64,000 nucleotides of DNA from the NCBI RefSeq assembly GCF_011777495.1, contig NZ_JAATJS010000002.1:682001-746000 (forward strand). The letters are read 5' to 3'. Position 1 is the stretch's first letter. Every line of letters starts with the position of its first letter. The notes below the pieces were generated by a model that was not told the DNA's origin, searched no databases, and saw only the letters and a program-made list of their open reading frames with translations. Shown here piece by piece: positions 17,270 through 25,925 of the stretch. The DNA comes from Microvirga terricola. Its GTDB lineage: Bacteria > Pseudomonadota > Alphaproteobacteria > Rhizobiales > Beijerinckiaceae. Position numbers and translations under genes: made by a program.

Positions 17270-18712
17270 ATGGCTGACGCATCTTATCCTCGCGACCTCG
17301 TCGGCTATGGCCGAAACCCGCCGCATGCCGATTGGCCGAACGGTGCGCGCATCTGCGTGCAGTTCGTGATCAATTATGAGGAAGGCGGCGAGAACAGCAT
17401 TCTGCACGGCGACCGGGCTTCCGAAGCATTCCTGTCCGAGATCGTCGGCGCTGCTGCTTGGCCGGGCCAGCGGCACATGAGCATGGAATCGATCTACGAA
17501 TACGGCTCCCGCGCCGGGTTCTGGCGACTGTGGCGGATGTTCACCGAGCGCGGCATGCCGGTCACCGTCTATGGCGTCGTGACGGCCCTGATGCGCAATC
17601 CCGAGGCGGTCGCCGCCATGAAGGAGGCAGATTGGGAAATCGCCAGCCACGGCCTCAAGTGGATCGACTACAAGGACTTTTCCTCCGACGAGGAGCGGGC
17701 CCATCTCAAGGAGGCGATCCGCATCCACACCGAGGTTACGGGAGCGCGGCCGACCGGCTGGTACACGGGCCGCACCTCGGAGCATACGATCCGCCTGGTG
17801 GCGGAGGAGGGCGGCTTTCTCTATTGCGCCGATTCCTATGCGGATGAACTTCCCTACTGGGACGAAAGCACCAAGAATCCGCAGCTGATCGTGCCTTATA
17901 CGCTCGACGCCAACGACATGCGTTTCGCGACGCCGCAGGGGTTCAATTCGGGCGATCAGTTCTTTTCCTATCTGAAGGATTCCTTCGACACGCTCTACGC
18001 CGAGGGCGCGACCGCGCCAAAGATGATGTCGGTGGGCCTGCATTGCCGCCTCGTCGGCCGTCCCGGCCGCGCCGCCGCGCTGGCGCGGTTTCTCGACTAC
18101 GTCGCCTCCCACGAGGATGTCTGGGTCGCCAAGCGTATCGATATCGCGCGGCACTGGATCCGGCACCATCGCCCGGCAAGCCTCAAGCCCAGCACGATGA
18201 GCAAGGCCGTCTTCGTGGAGCTTTATGGCGACATCTTCGAGCACTCGCCCTGGATCGCCGAGAAGGCCTACGATTCAGGCTTGTCCTCGGCGCAGGACAC
18301 CGCCGAGGGCCTCCACGCCACGATGGTTCATGTGCTCTCCGAGGCGACTCGCGACCAGAAGCTGACATTGATCCGGGCGCATCCCGATCTCGCCGGCCGC
18401 CTGAAGCTCGCCGAACTCACCGAAGATTCCCGTGGCGAGCAGGCTTCTGCCGGCCTTGACAGCCTTACGGAGGCGGAACGCGACCGGTTTCTTTCGCTCA
18501 ACGACGCCTACAAGCAGAAATTCGGGTTCCCCTTCATCATGGCGGTCAAAGGACGGACGAAGGACGAAATCCTGGCGGCCTTCGAGGAACGGGTCGCCCA
18601 TGACGCGGATCGCGAGTTCGACACGGCAGTGGTCCAGATCGAGCTGATCGCCCTGTTGCGCCTGAAGGATCGCTTGCCGTCCTTGGCGGATGTGTTCTCG
18701 TCGCTGGCTTAG
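17270..18712 (+). CDS. Fused PuuE-type allantoinase and OHCU decarboxylase
   Basis: 480 residues in two parts. Residues 1 to about 305 are a PuuE allantoinase of the polysaccharide-deacetylase fold: YPRDLVGYGRNPPHADWP, VINYEEGGENS, EIASHGLKWIDY and HCRLVGRPGR are characteristic. Residues about 318-480 are an OHCU decarboxylase (UraD type) with FVELYGDIFEHSPWIAEKAY, HPDLAGRLK and FGFPFIMAVKGRT. The two activities act on either side of allantoin: OHCU to (S)-allantoin, then allantoin to allantoate. One polypeptide may channel allantoin. Order in the protein is the reverse of order in the pathway. Confidence 0.93.
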   Translation: MADASYPRDLVGYGRNPPHADWPNGARICVQFVINYEEGGENSILHGDRASEAFLSEIVGAAAWPGQRHMSMESIYEYGSRAGFWRLWRMFTERGMPVTVYGVVTALMRNPEAVAAMKEADWEIASHGLKWIDYKDFSSDEERAHLKEAIRIHTEVTGARPTGWYTGRTSEHTIRLVAEEGGFLYCADSYADELPYWDESTKNPQLIVPYTLDANDMRFATPQGFNSGDQFFSYLKDSFDTLYAEGATAPKMMSVGLHCRLVGRPGRAAALARFLDYVASHEDVWVAKRIDIARHWIRHHRPASLKPSTMSKAVFVELYGDIFEHSPWIAEKAYDSGLSSAQDTAEGLHATMVHVLSEATRDQKLTLIRAHPDLAGRLKLAELTEDSRGEQASAGLDSLTEAERDRFLSLNDAYKQKFGFPFIMAVKGRTKDEILAAFEERVAHDADREFDTAVVQIELIALLRLKDRLPSLADVFSSLA

Positions 18713-18821
18713 GGGACCTTAACTCCTTCGCGCCCGCGTCCAAGCGGAACTGGCCTTTGCGTCCACGCGTCTTCGTGGCGGCTTGGTCATGTGTGCCAGG
18801 CCCGTGCGAGAGGAGAGGGAC

Positions 18822-19268
18822 ATGGGCTTGTTCACGTTCATCAAGGAGGCGGGAGCCAAGATTTTTGGTGGGAGTGCCGAGGCGGCGACCGCGGACAAGT
18901 TGAAACAGGAAGTTCAAAGCCACGGCTTCGATGCCAACAAACTTGGAATCGAGGTCAACGGCGATAAGGTCAAGCTGTCGGGGCAGGCGGTCAGTCAGGA
19001 GGAGGCCGAGAAAATCATCCTGTCTCTTGGCAACACCTTCGGAGTCGCTGAGGTGGACACGAGCAGTCTCCAGATCCAGACGCCCGGAAGCCAATCGACC
19101 ATGTACACGGTCCAGAAGGGCGATACCCTGTGGGCTATCGCCGAGAAGCATTACGGCAAGGGCCACGGCGCGAAATATACGGAAATCGTGAAGGCCAATT
19201 CGCCCCCGGTCAAAAACCCCGACATGATCCAGCCGGGCTGGGTGCTACGCATTCCGGCGATGGCATAA
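18822..19268 (+). CDS. kbp: BON and LysM domain protein, Kbp/YgaU-like
   Basis: 148 residues from the ATG at 18822, preceded by AGGAGAGGG. A BON domain spans about residues 22-88 (LKQEVQSHGFDANKLGIEV, VKLSGQAVSQEEAEKIIL) and a LysM domain about 94-146 (YTVQKGDTLWAIAEKHYGKG, NPDMIQPGWVLRIP). The architecture and length match E. coli Kbp (YgaU), a cytoplasmic potassium-binding protein; no signal peptide is visible, in keeping with that. It stands alone after the urate genes. Confidence 0.88.
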   Translation: MGLFTFIKEAGAKIFGGSAEAATADKLKQEVQSHGFDANKLGIEVNGDKVKLSGQAVSQEEAEKIILSLGNTFGVAEVDTSSLQIQTPGSQSTMYTVQKGDTLWAIAEKHYGKGHGAKYTEIVKANSPPVKNPDMIQPGWVLRIPAMA

Positions 19269-19331
19269 GGACTATCGCGACGGCTATCCTTTGTGCGAAA
19301 TCATAGGACCCATGAACGCACGGAGGAGCCT

Positions 19332-19652
19332 GTGACCGGAGCCGGAAATCCAATCGTCGATCTCGACCGCGACGCCATCAAGAAAGCGCTGAGCGAGGGC
19401 TCGGTCCTGCTCGTCGATGTCCGGGAGCCGCACGAGTATGCGGCGGGCCATATTCCGGGTGCGATTTCCCACCCGCTATCCGCCTTCGACCCATCGTCCC
19501 TGCCGCAGGGCAAGCGGATCGTCTTCTCCTGTGCCGCGGGCGTTCGCTCGGTTCGCGCCATTGAATTCGCCCAAGTTGCGGGGCTCGATCTGCGGGAGCA
19601 TTACAAGGGCGGCTTCAAGGATTGGGCGCTGGCCGGCGAGCCCATTGAATAA
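19332..19652 (+). CDS. Single-domain rhodanese-like protein
   Basis: 106 residues if the GTG at 19332 is the start; GGAGG at 19322-19326 supports it over an ATG at 19293. The rhodanese fold is clear from LLVDVREPHEYAAGHIPGAI and the active-site loop SCAAGVRSVRA, in which the nucleophilic Cys is present. It ends YKGGFKDWALAGEP as usual. It probably transfers sulfane sulfur in the cytoplasm. No sulfur gene neighbours it. Confidence 0.88.
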   Translation: MTGAGNPIVDLDRDAIKKALSEGSVLLVDVREPHEYAAGHIPGAISHPLSAFDPSSLPQGKRIVFSCAAGVRSVRAIEFAQVAGLDLREHYKGGFKDWALAGEPIE

Positions 19653-19787
19653 TGGAAGCCGGCTCATCACGCAGATGTGTTCCCATTCCCCTGTTGCCGG
19701 AATCGTACAAAATATGCGGTAGTTACAGCTAAGGCGGGAATGGTTCGTCAAAAATGCCATTGCTCGCGCCAACGTGGGGAACATCGT

Positions 19788-20222
19788 ATGAAGCGTGTAA
19801 TTCTTGTGGCTGGCCTTCTGGCCCTGGGCGTCACTGCGGCCCTTGCCGAGAGCAGCGTTGTCGAGCAGCGCCAGGCTCTCATGAAGCAGATGGGCGGTGA
19901 GACCAAGACCACCGGCGGTATGCTGCGGGGTCAGGAGCCCTTCGACCTCGCCAAGGCCCAGGCGGCCCTCAAGACCATTTCGACGAACGCAAAAAAGGCG
20001 TCGAGCCTTTTCCCCGAGTCCTCCAAGGCCACGACTGAGAAGACCGAGGCTCTCCCTGCCATTTGGGACAGCAAGGCCACATTCGACTCCAGCTTCTCGA
20101 AGCTGGAACAGGACGCTCAGGCCGCGATGTCTTCCATCAAGGACGAAGCCTCCTTCAAGGCCGAGTTCCCGAAAGTTCTGCAAAACTGCGGCACCTGCCA
20201 CAAGACCTTCCGCAAGGGCTAA
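19788..20222 (+). CDS. Cytochrome c' (class II cytochrome c)
   Basis: 144 residues with a cleavable signal peptide (about 1-20, MKRVILVAGLLALGVTAALA). The mature protein is a four-helix cytochrome c' type: the heme motif CGTCH lies at the extreme C-terminus (NCGTCHKTFRKG), the mark of class II cytochromes, and VVEQRQALMKQMG forms the first helix with a possible axial ligand Met. Members bind NO or carry electrons in the periplasm. The diheme gene follows after 59 bases on the same strand. Confidence 0.93.
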   Translation: MKRVILVAGLLALGVTAALAESSVVEQRQALMKQMGGETKTTGGMLRGQEPFDLAKAQAALKTISTNAKKASSLFPESSKATTEKTEALPAIWDSKATFDSSFSKLEQDAQAAMSSIKDEASFKAEFPKVLQNCGTCHKTFRKG

Positions 20223-20281
20223 GCCCGACAGGATGCGATCCGGGCGGCCTTGTGCCGCCCGTTTCATTTCGGAGAACACGT

Positions 20282-21214
20282 ATGCGTAAGGCGTTGGCGG
20301 GCCTGTTTGTTTTGGCTGTGTGCGGAGGGCTGGGGTTCCTGGCGCTGACGACACCAACCGCCTACCGCCTTCTTCGCGGCGAGCATCCGGCGCCCAGCAC
20401 CGGTCGTCAGCCCGACTTGAGTAACGGTCGTACGCTATTCTTTGCAGGCGGCTGCTCCTCATGCCATGCCGTGCCCGGACAGGAGGATCGCACGCGTCTC
20501 GGCGGCGGCCTGGCGTTGACGACGCCTTTCGGGACCTTCCATACGCCGAACATCTCGCCCCATAAGCGGGATGGTATCGGCTCGTGGAGTGTCGCCGATT
20601 TCGTGCGCGCCATGCGCGAAGGCGTGTCGCCCGAGGGGGAGCATTATTATCCGGCCTTTCCCTACACCTCTTATCAGCACATGACGCCGGACGATCTGTC
20701 CGACCTGTTCGCGTTCCTGATGACGCTGTCTGCGGTCGAAGGCGAGGCGCCGCCGCATGAGCTGCCGTTTCCGTTCAACGTCCGCAGGGGACTGGGCCTC
20801 TGGAAACTGGCCTTCTTGGACGGCGCGCTTTTGAAGCCCGATCCGAACAAATCCCCCGAGTTGAACCGTGGCGCCTACTTGGTGGAAGGCGCGGGCCACT
20901 GCGCGGAATGCCATAGCGAGCGCAACATCGCCGGCGCGATCATGGCGGATCGTCGCTTTGCGGGCGGACCGGACCCGGAAGGCAAGGGCGTCGTTCCCAA
21001 CATCACCGCCGGCCCCGGCGGCGTGGGCGGCTGGACGCTCGAGGAAATGACGGCGCTTCTAAAGTCAGGAGAGACGCCGAACTTCGACACGGTCGGCGGC
21101 TCGATGGTGTCGGTGGTGCACAACATCGCTCAATTGCCCGAGAGCGACCGGCAAGCCATGGCCGAATATATCCTCTCGTTGCCGCAGAGGACGGCATACA
21201 AAAAGCCGGAATAG
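20282..21214 (+). CDS. Diheme c-type cytochrome
   Basis: 310 residues from the ATG at 20282. An N-terminal hydrophobic helix (about 4-24) anchors or exports it. Two cytochrome c domains carry CSSCH (about residue 58) and CAECH (about residue 206), with the family blocks [12 protein letters not shown] and [16 protein letters not shown]. These resemble the cytochrome subunits of membrane alcohol/aldehyde dehydrogenases and free diheme partners. No dehydrogenase subunit is next to it, so the redox partner is unknown; the cytochrome c' just upstream may be one. Confidence 0.92.
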   Translation: MRKALAGLFVLAVCGGLGFLALTTPTAYRLLRGEHPAPSTGRQPDLSNGRTLFFAGGCSSCHAVPGQEDRTRLGGGLALTTPFGTFHTPNISPHKRDGIGSWSVADFVRAMREGVSPEGEHYYPAFPYTSYQHMTPDDLSDLFAFLMTLSAVEGEAPPHELPFPFNVRRGLGLWKLAFLDGALLKPDPNKSPELNRGAYLVEGAGHCAECHSERNIAGAIMADRRFAGGPDPEGKGVVPNITAGPGGVGGWTLEEMTALLKSGETPNFDTVGGSMVSVVHNIAQLPESDRQAMAEYILSLPQRTAYKKPE

Positions 21215-21238
21215 GTCGTTTCCCAAAGCAAAGCGCGC

Positions 21239-21304
21239 TGGAAGTACTTCCAATTTTAACGTTGTATCGATACAGAGAAATGTAACGCCATTTCGTATCG
21301 ATAC
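21239..21304. promoter_or_regulatory. Palindromic operator-like sites upstream of the acetyltransferase gene
   Basis: Three perfect palindromes lie within 66 bases: TGGAAGTACTTCCA (21239-21252), GTATCGATAC (21264-21273, extended to TGTATCGATACA) and a second GTATCGATAC (21295-21304). The two identical 10-mers are 31 bases apart, about three helical turns, so a dimeric regulator could bind both on one DNA face. The second ends 7 bases before the ATG, placing it where it would block transcription or initiation. The regulator is not identifiable from the window. Confidence 0.6.
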
Positions 21305-21311
21305 TCGTCCC

Positions 21312-22049
21312 ATGCAGCAAGAAAAAGTCAGTGTGAAAGAGCTCTTGCTGAAGCACGGGCTCGACATGGGTGGGACATTCGACGAGAGCTTCGTGTGGGA
21401 GCCGCCGGTCAAGATCTATTCGGCGACCAATCTCATGAATGTCTTCATGGGGGCCTACTCCTACACGGCTCCGAAGGGTGGCATCGCCTATGCCGTCATC
21501 GGGCGCTATTGTTCCATCGGTGACGGCGTCCTCATTCGTGGAAGCGCGCACCCGACCCAGTGGCTCACGTCTCACCCCTTTAGCCACAGGAACATCTACC
21601 CGAAATTCGTCGCCTACGAGCCGCCCTTCACCTTTGACGCCTACCCCAAGATCACCCGCATCGGACACGATGTCTGGATCGGCGCGCGGGCGCTCATCCT
21701 TCCCGGCGTGACAATCGGCAACGGCGCAATCATCGGCGCGGGAGCGGTGGTGGCGAAGGATGTGCCGGATTATGCGGTCGTCGTCGGCAATCCCGGTCGC
21801 GTGGTGAAGTATCGCTTCGATGAGGCGACCATCAAGCGCCTCCAGAAGGTGGCCTGGTGGCAATACGACCTGCCGAAGATGCTCGCCGGCAAGGCCAGCC
21901 TGCCGCTCGACAATCCTGCGGCGATGCTGGATTTTTTTGAGAACCCGATCATCTCGCTAGAGCGGCTCAAGCCGCAGCCGACGCAGCTCTTCGTCAAGGA
22001 CGGCAACACCTACCTGAGGACCGTCGATCCTGAAAAGGTCAGTCCATAA
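21312..22049 (+). CDS. CatB-related O-acetyltransferase (left-handed beta-helix)
   Basis: 245 residues. Hexapeptide repeats run through about residues 55-165 ([57 protein letters not shown]), and [11 protein letters not shown] carries the catalytic His block of the xenobiotic/virginiamycin (Vat/CatB-like) acetyltransferases. The C-terminal tail is helical. Acetyl-CoA is the expected donor; the acceptor could be a sugar or an antibiotic. It overlaps the convergent XRE-cupin gene by 11 bases. Confidence 0.9.
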   Translation: MQQEKVSVKELLLKHGLDMGGTFDESFVWEPPVKIYSATNLMNVFMGAYSYTAPKGGIAYAVIGRYCSIGDGVLIRGSAHPTQWLTSHPFSHRNIYPKFVAYEPPFTFDAYPKITRIGHDVWIGARALILPGVTIGNGAIIGAGAVVAKDVPDYAVVVGNPGRVVKYRFDEATIKRLQKVAWWQYDLPKMLAGKASLPLDNPAAMLDFFENPIISLERLKPQPTQLFVKDGNTYLRTVDPEKVSP

Positions 22050-22656
22050 CGGCCGCTTTGAGGATGCAGACCATGGTCGCCCGGCCCGGCGTATCGCTGA
22101 CGCAGCGCACCGAATGGGGGCGGTCGCAGCGATAGCGCAGGGTCTCGCCAGCCTTTGCCCGCTGGGTTGCGCCGCCGACCTCGACTTCAAACTCGCCTTC
22201 GAGAACCGAGAGACACTCTACCGAACCGCGCTGGTGGCTGTCGGAATCGAGCACGCCGCCGGCGTCGGATTGCACGTCGTACCATTGCAGCCATTCGATG
22301 GTCTTCAGCCATCCGATGATGGCGAGGCGCATCTTGCCGTCTTCCGAGACGAGGATCGGGGTGTCGGCGCGGGAGGATTTTTCGATGAAGGGCTCTTCAT
22401 CGCTGGTCGCGAGCACCCGCTCGATGGAGACGTCGAGAGCCTGGCTCAGCCGCCAGATCGTGGCCAGCGTGGGATTGGTTTCGTTCCGCTCGATCTGGCT
22501 GATGATGGACTTGGCCACGCCGGATTGCTCGGCGAGTTCCGACAGGGACAGGTTGTAGGCCTTGCGCAGCCGCTGAATGGTCTTGCCCATGTGGCCCGAC
22601 AAAACCTGCGCGCCGGTATCCAGATCCCGGTGCCTCTCTTTGCCTTCGACGCCCAT
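22039..22656 (-). CDS. XRE-family transcriptional regulator with C-terminal cupin domain
   Basis: 205 residues. A helix-turn-helix domain lies at about residues 24-82 ([40 protein letters not shown]), followed by a cupin sensor domain at about 125-200 ([36 protein letters not shown]). Regulators of this HTH-cupin class usually respond to small metabolites and control a neighbouring gene. Candidates here are the convergent acetyltransferase and the EamA transporter 111 bases downstream on the same strand. The start ATG is at 22656-22654. Confidence 0.9.
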   Translation of the reverse strand: MGVEGKERHRDLDTGAQVLSGHMGKTIQRLRKAYNLSLSELAEQSGVAKSIISQIERNETNPTLATIWRLSQALDVSIERVLATSDEEPFIEKSSRADTPILVSEDGKMRLAIIGWLKTIEWLQWYDVQSDAGGVLDSDSHQRGSVECLSVLEGEFEVEVGGATQRAKAGETLRYRCDRPHSVRCVSDTPGRATMVCILKAAVMD

Positions 22657-22766
22657 GTGACTTGCCTCTGTCCTGAAAGACCGAACGTTTGTTCCTCAAA
22701 ACGGTTTTGGGGTAACTGGCAGGACGGGTCAAGCGCTGGCTGTGTCCCAGGGCTGGGAAGATCGGC

Positions 22767-23699
22767 TTAGCCGCCACTTCTCTGGGATGCGATTTCCAGG
22801 TCTCTCGCCCTTTGCACGCCGAGATGGTGTTCTCGCCAGACGATGAAAAGGCCCGTGGCGGCGACGATGGACGCTCCGATGACCATGGTCAGGGTCGGCA
22901 GATCGCCAAAGACGAACCAGCCGAACAGCAAGGCCCAGATCATGGTGGTGTATTCGAAGGGTGCGATGACCGAGGTATCGGCGAAGCGGTAGCTCTGCGT
23001 GACCAGGATCTGGCCGATCCCGCCCAAAAAGCCGCCGAGGGCAAGAAGCAGCATGTCCGGCCCATCTGGCATCTTCCAGCCCAGGACGATGGTGCATAGC
23101 GACAGGGTGGAGGCGAGGATGAAGAAATAGAAGACGATGGCCCCGGTCTTTTCCGTTTGGGTCAGGCGCCGCACCTGAATCATCGCGCCCGCCGAACAGA
23201 AAGCGCCGAGAAGGGCGCAAAGCGCGCCGAAGGTCGGTCCCGCGGCCAGGCCGCCGGAGAAGGTTTCGAGTTTCAGGTAGGGCGACAGCATGATGAGAAC
23301 GCCCACGAACCCGACCGCCACCGCTGTCCAGCGATAGAAGCGGACTTGCTCGTTCAGCAGCAGCGCGGCCAGGATGACGACGATGAGAGGCGAAGCGTAG
23401 CCGATAGCGATGGTGTCGTGGAGTGGCAGATAGGCGAGGGTGACGAAGCCGAGATACATGCCGCAGGTGCCGATGATCCCGCGCAGGAAATGGCCAGGAA
23501 CGTTGTTTGTCCGCACCGCATTGATGAGATCGCCCTGCCAGCCCAGCCACATGAGAAGCGGGATGAGGGCCAGGGTCGAGCGGAAGAAAACAATCTCGCC
23601 GACGGGATAGCGGGTCGTGAGCGTCTTCAGCCCGGCCGACATCATTGTGAAGGCGAGGGCGGACAGGACTTTGAGGGTAATCCCCAGAAGAGGTTTCAC
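22767..23699 (-). CDS. EamA/DMT-family transporter
   Basis: 310 residues beginning at a GTG (23699-23697). Ten hydrophobic helices in two EamA repeats; YPVGEIVFFRSTLALIPLL and FEYTTMIWALLFGWFVFGD are family patterns. It resembles S-adenosylmethionine/drug-type DMT exporters in alphaproteobacteria but the substrate is open. It lies upstream of the XRE-cupin gene on the same strand and could be its target. A large reading frame in another phase covering the same bases has no family resemblance and is ignored. Confidence 0.88.
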   Translation of the reverse strand: MKPLLGITLKVLSALAFTMMSAGLKTLTTRYPVGEIVFFRSTLALIPLLMWLGWQGDLINAVRTNNVPGHFLRGIIGTCGMYLGFVTLAYLPLHDTIAIGYASPLIVVILAALLLNEQVRFYRWTAVAVGFVGVLIMLSPYLKLETFSGGLAAGPTFGALCALLGAFCSAGAMIQVRRLTQTEKTGAIVFYFFILASTLSLCTIVLGWKMPDGPDMLLLALGGFLGGIGQILVTQSYRFADTSVIAPFEYTTMIWALLFGWFVFGDLPTLTMVIGASIVAATGLFIVWREHHLGVQRARDLEIASQRSGG

Positions 23700-23808
23700 G
23701 GGCTTTGAGTCGCTTCAGTCGAGAAACGCAAACAATCACGATGCGTCCCTAACGTGAAGTGCTATTCGGTCTAAAGTGCCTGCGTTCTGTGCATGAAGAC
23801 GGCGCCAG

Positions 23809-23852
23809 CTGTCACAAATCCGCAAGGCAAACGTCACAAGGCCGCAAAGCGA
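23809..23852 (+). promoter_or_regulatory. Tandem imperfect 22-base direct repeats, Pho-box-like, upstream of the phosphoesterase gene
   Basis: GTCACAA recurs at 23811-23817 and 23833-23839, exactly 22 bases apart, and CCGCAA follows each copy at the same distance; 17 of 22 positions agree between the two units. The first copy reads CTGTCACAAAT, close to the CTGTCA-n half-site of alphaproteobacterial Pho boxes, which have an 11-base period. The intermediate 11-mers fit poorly, so PhoB binding is only plausible. The array ends 44 bases before the ATG at 23896. Confidence 0.5.
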
Positions 23853-23895
23853 ATCCTGTTTGGCTGACGCAAGCCAAGCCAAGTGAGGACGTCGC

Positions 23896-24711
23896 ATGGC
23901 CGAGGATTTCGAAGCTGTCCGCGTGCGTACGCTGTTCCTGTCCGATCTCCATCTGGGGACCAAGGGATGTCAGGCTGCGTCGCTCTTGAACTTTCTCAAG
24001 CACTACGATGCCGACACGATTTATCTCGTGGGGGACATCGTCGACGGCTGGAGGCTCAAATCGGGCTGGTATTGGCCGCAGGCGCACAACGACGTGGTGC
24101 AGAAGCTTTTGCGCAAGGTCCGCAAAGGCACCCGCCTGATCTACATCCCCGGCAACCACGACGAATTCTTACGCGACTATATCGGCATCAGCCTCGGTGG
24201 CGTGGAACTCGCCGATTACGCCCTCCACGAGGCCGCTGATGGCAAGCGCTATCTCGTCATCCACGGTGACCAGTTCGATCTCGTCGTGCGCCACGCGCGC
24301 TGGCTCGCTTTGCTGGGCGATGGGGCTTACACCGCGGCGCTCTTCGTCAATACCTACCTCAACATCGCGCGGCGCAAGCTCGGGCTGACGTACTGGTCCT
24401 TGTCGTCGTGGGCCAAGATGAGGGTCAAGAACGCGGTGAACTTCATCAGCCGCTTCGAGGAACTGCTTGCCACGGAAGCGAAAAGGCACGACGCGGACGG
24501 CGTCATCTGCGGCCATATCCATCACGCCGCGATGCACGACGATTTCGGCGTGCGTTATGTGAATACCGGCGACTGGGTGGAATCCTGCACAGCCATCGTC
24601 GAGCATTATGACGGCACCTTCCAGCTGATCCGCTGGACCGAGATGCAAAAGGCCAAGCAAGCCACGCCGCGCCTGAGCGCGCCGGCGGTCCCACAGCAGA
24701 AGGCCGCGTGA
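23896..24711 (+). CDS. Metallophosphoesterase, PlcP/LpxH-like (probable phospholipase C of lipid remodelling)
   Basis: 271 residues with all calcineurin-like motifs: LFLSDLHLGTKGC, GDIVDGW, IYIPGNHDEFL, LVIHGDQFD and CGHIHHAAMHD. Proteins like this are often named UDP-2,3-diacylglucosamine diphosphatase, but LpxH proper is usually shorter. In Sinorhizobium the related PlcP is an intracellular phospholipase C that degrades phospholipids under phosphate starvation. The coupling to a glycosyltransferase gene (TGATG overlap) and the upstream Pho-box-like repeats favour PlcP. The family assignment is firm; the PlcP role is an inference. Confidence 0.85.
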   Translation: MAEDFEAVRVRTLFLSDLHLGTKGCQAASLLNFLKHYDADTIYLVGDIVDGWRLKSGWYWPQAHNDVVQKLLRKVRKGTRLIYIPGNHDEFLRDYIGISLGGVELADYALHEAADGKRYLVIHGDQFDLVVRHARWLALLGDGAYTAALFVNTYLNIARRKLGLTYWSLSSWAKMRVKNAVNFISRFEELLATEAKRHDADGVICGHIHHAAMHDDFGVRYVNTGDWVESCTAIVEHYDGTFQLIRWTEMQKAKQATPRLSAPAVPQQKAA

Positions 24712-25718
24712 TGCGTCTCCTGATCGCGACCGATGCGTGGCGACCTCAGATCAACGGGGTCGTGCGCTCGCTGGAATACATGGCGGCGGAGGCACCGGGC
24801 TTCGGTGCCCAGGTCACGTTCCTGACCCCGGAGCGCTTCCGGTCCTGCCCGATGCCGACCTATCCGGAGATCCGCCTTTCGCTCGCCGCGCCGGGCGCGG
24901 TTGCGCGCTTTATTGAAGATGTCGACCCGACCCATGTCCACATCGCGACCGAGGGGCCTATCGGTCTTGCGACGAGATGGGTCTGCCGGCGGCAGCAGCG
25001 GGCCTTCACGACGAGCTATCACACCCGCTTTCCTGAGTACCTGTCTGCCCGCGTGCCGATCCCCGAAGCGTGGTCCTACAGCGCGATCCGGCGGTTTCAC
25101 AACGGCGGCCGGGCCGTGATGGTCAGCACGCCGTCGCTGGAGCGCGAACTCTTAGGCCGCGGGTTCCGCAATATCCGGCGCTGGACGCGGGGCGTGGATA
25201 CGCAGCTCTTCCGCCCGCGTAACGAGCGCATTCTCGATGCCGCCAGCCCGATCTTTCTCTATGTCGGACGGGTCGCGGTGGAGAAAAACCTCGAAGCCTT
25301 TCTTTCCTTCGACCTTCCCGGAACCAAGGTCGTGGTTGGCGACGGCCCGGCGCGCGCTGAGCTGGAGGGCAAATTTCCCACGGCCCGTTTCCTCGGCGCG
25401 CTCGCCGGGGAGGATCTGGCGCGGATTTATGCCTCCTCCGATGTCTTCGTCTTTCCGAGCCTCACCGATACTTTCGGTATCGTGCTGCTGGAAGCGCTGG
25501 CCTCCGGGCTTCCCATTGCGGCCTATCCGGTGACGGGCCCGCTGGACGTGGTCGGTGCTTCAGGCTGCGGTGTTCTCAATGACGACCTGCGCGAGGCGGC
25601 TCTGGCGGCGCTCGACATCCCGAAGGATCGATGCCGCAGCTACGGCGAGACATTCACGTGGCGTGAAAGCGCACGGCAGTTCTTCTCCAACATCGAGCAA
25701 GCGCACGCGGAAGCATAA
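24711..25718 (+). CDS. GT4-type glycosyltransferase, probable diacylglycerol glycosyltransferase (Agt-like)
   Basis: 335 residues beginning at the ATG that overlaps the phosphoesterase stop by one base. The N-terminal Rossmann domain starts LLIATDAWRPQINGVVRSLE, the family GT4 pattern. The donor site includes FLYVGRVAVEKNLEAFL and the E-x7-E block FPSLTDTFGIVLLEALASG. In Agrobacterium the enzyme Agt makes glucosyl- and glucuronosyl-diacylglycerol when phosphate is scarce, using diacylglycerol released by PlcP; the gene pair here fits that route. Other GT4 roles, such as mannosyl lipid synthesis, remain possible. Confidence 0.83.
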   Translation: MRLLIATDAWRPQINGVVRSLEYMAAEAPGFGAQVTFLTPERFRSCPMPTYPEIRLSLAAPGAVARFIEDVDPTHVHIATEGPIGLATRWVCRRQQRAFTTSYHTRFPEYLSARVPIPEAWSYSAIRRFHNGGRAVMVSTPSLERELLGRGFRNIRRWTRGVDTQLFRPRNERILDAASPIFLYVGRVAVEKNLEAFLSFDLPGTKVVVGDGPARAELEGKFPTARFLGALAGEDLARIYASSDVFVFPSLTDTFGIVLLEALASGLPIAAYPVTGPLDVVGASGCGVLNDDLREAALAALDIPKDRCRSYGETFTWRESARQFFSNIEQAHAEA

Positions 25719-25925
25719 ACCGTAAGGTCCTGTTGCTATCCGCACGACGGAAGGTGACGAGCGCGCCTCAATCGGGCATTGTGGTGCTATCGCCTCGACG
25801 ATTCTTCACGACGCCAGTCCGCCGGACGCCTGAGGCCGCCAAATCGCCCGCAGTTTGTTCTTCCGGTCAACGGCCGTGTCCTTGCGTCTTTCGCCAACCA
25901 CTTGCGACCTCGGAAAGAGCGGAGC

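Noticed and set aside
22729..23739. 336-codon minus-strand frame overlapping the EamA gene
   Set aside because: The overlapping frame from 23699 gives ten membrane helices of the EamA family; this one is Arg/His-rich noise.
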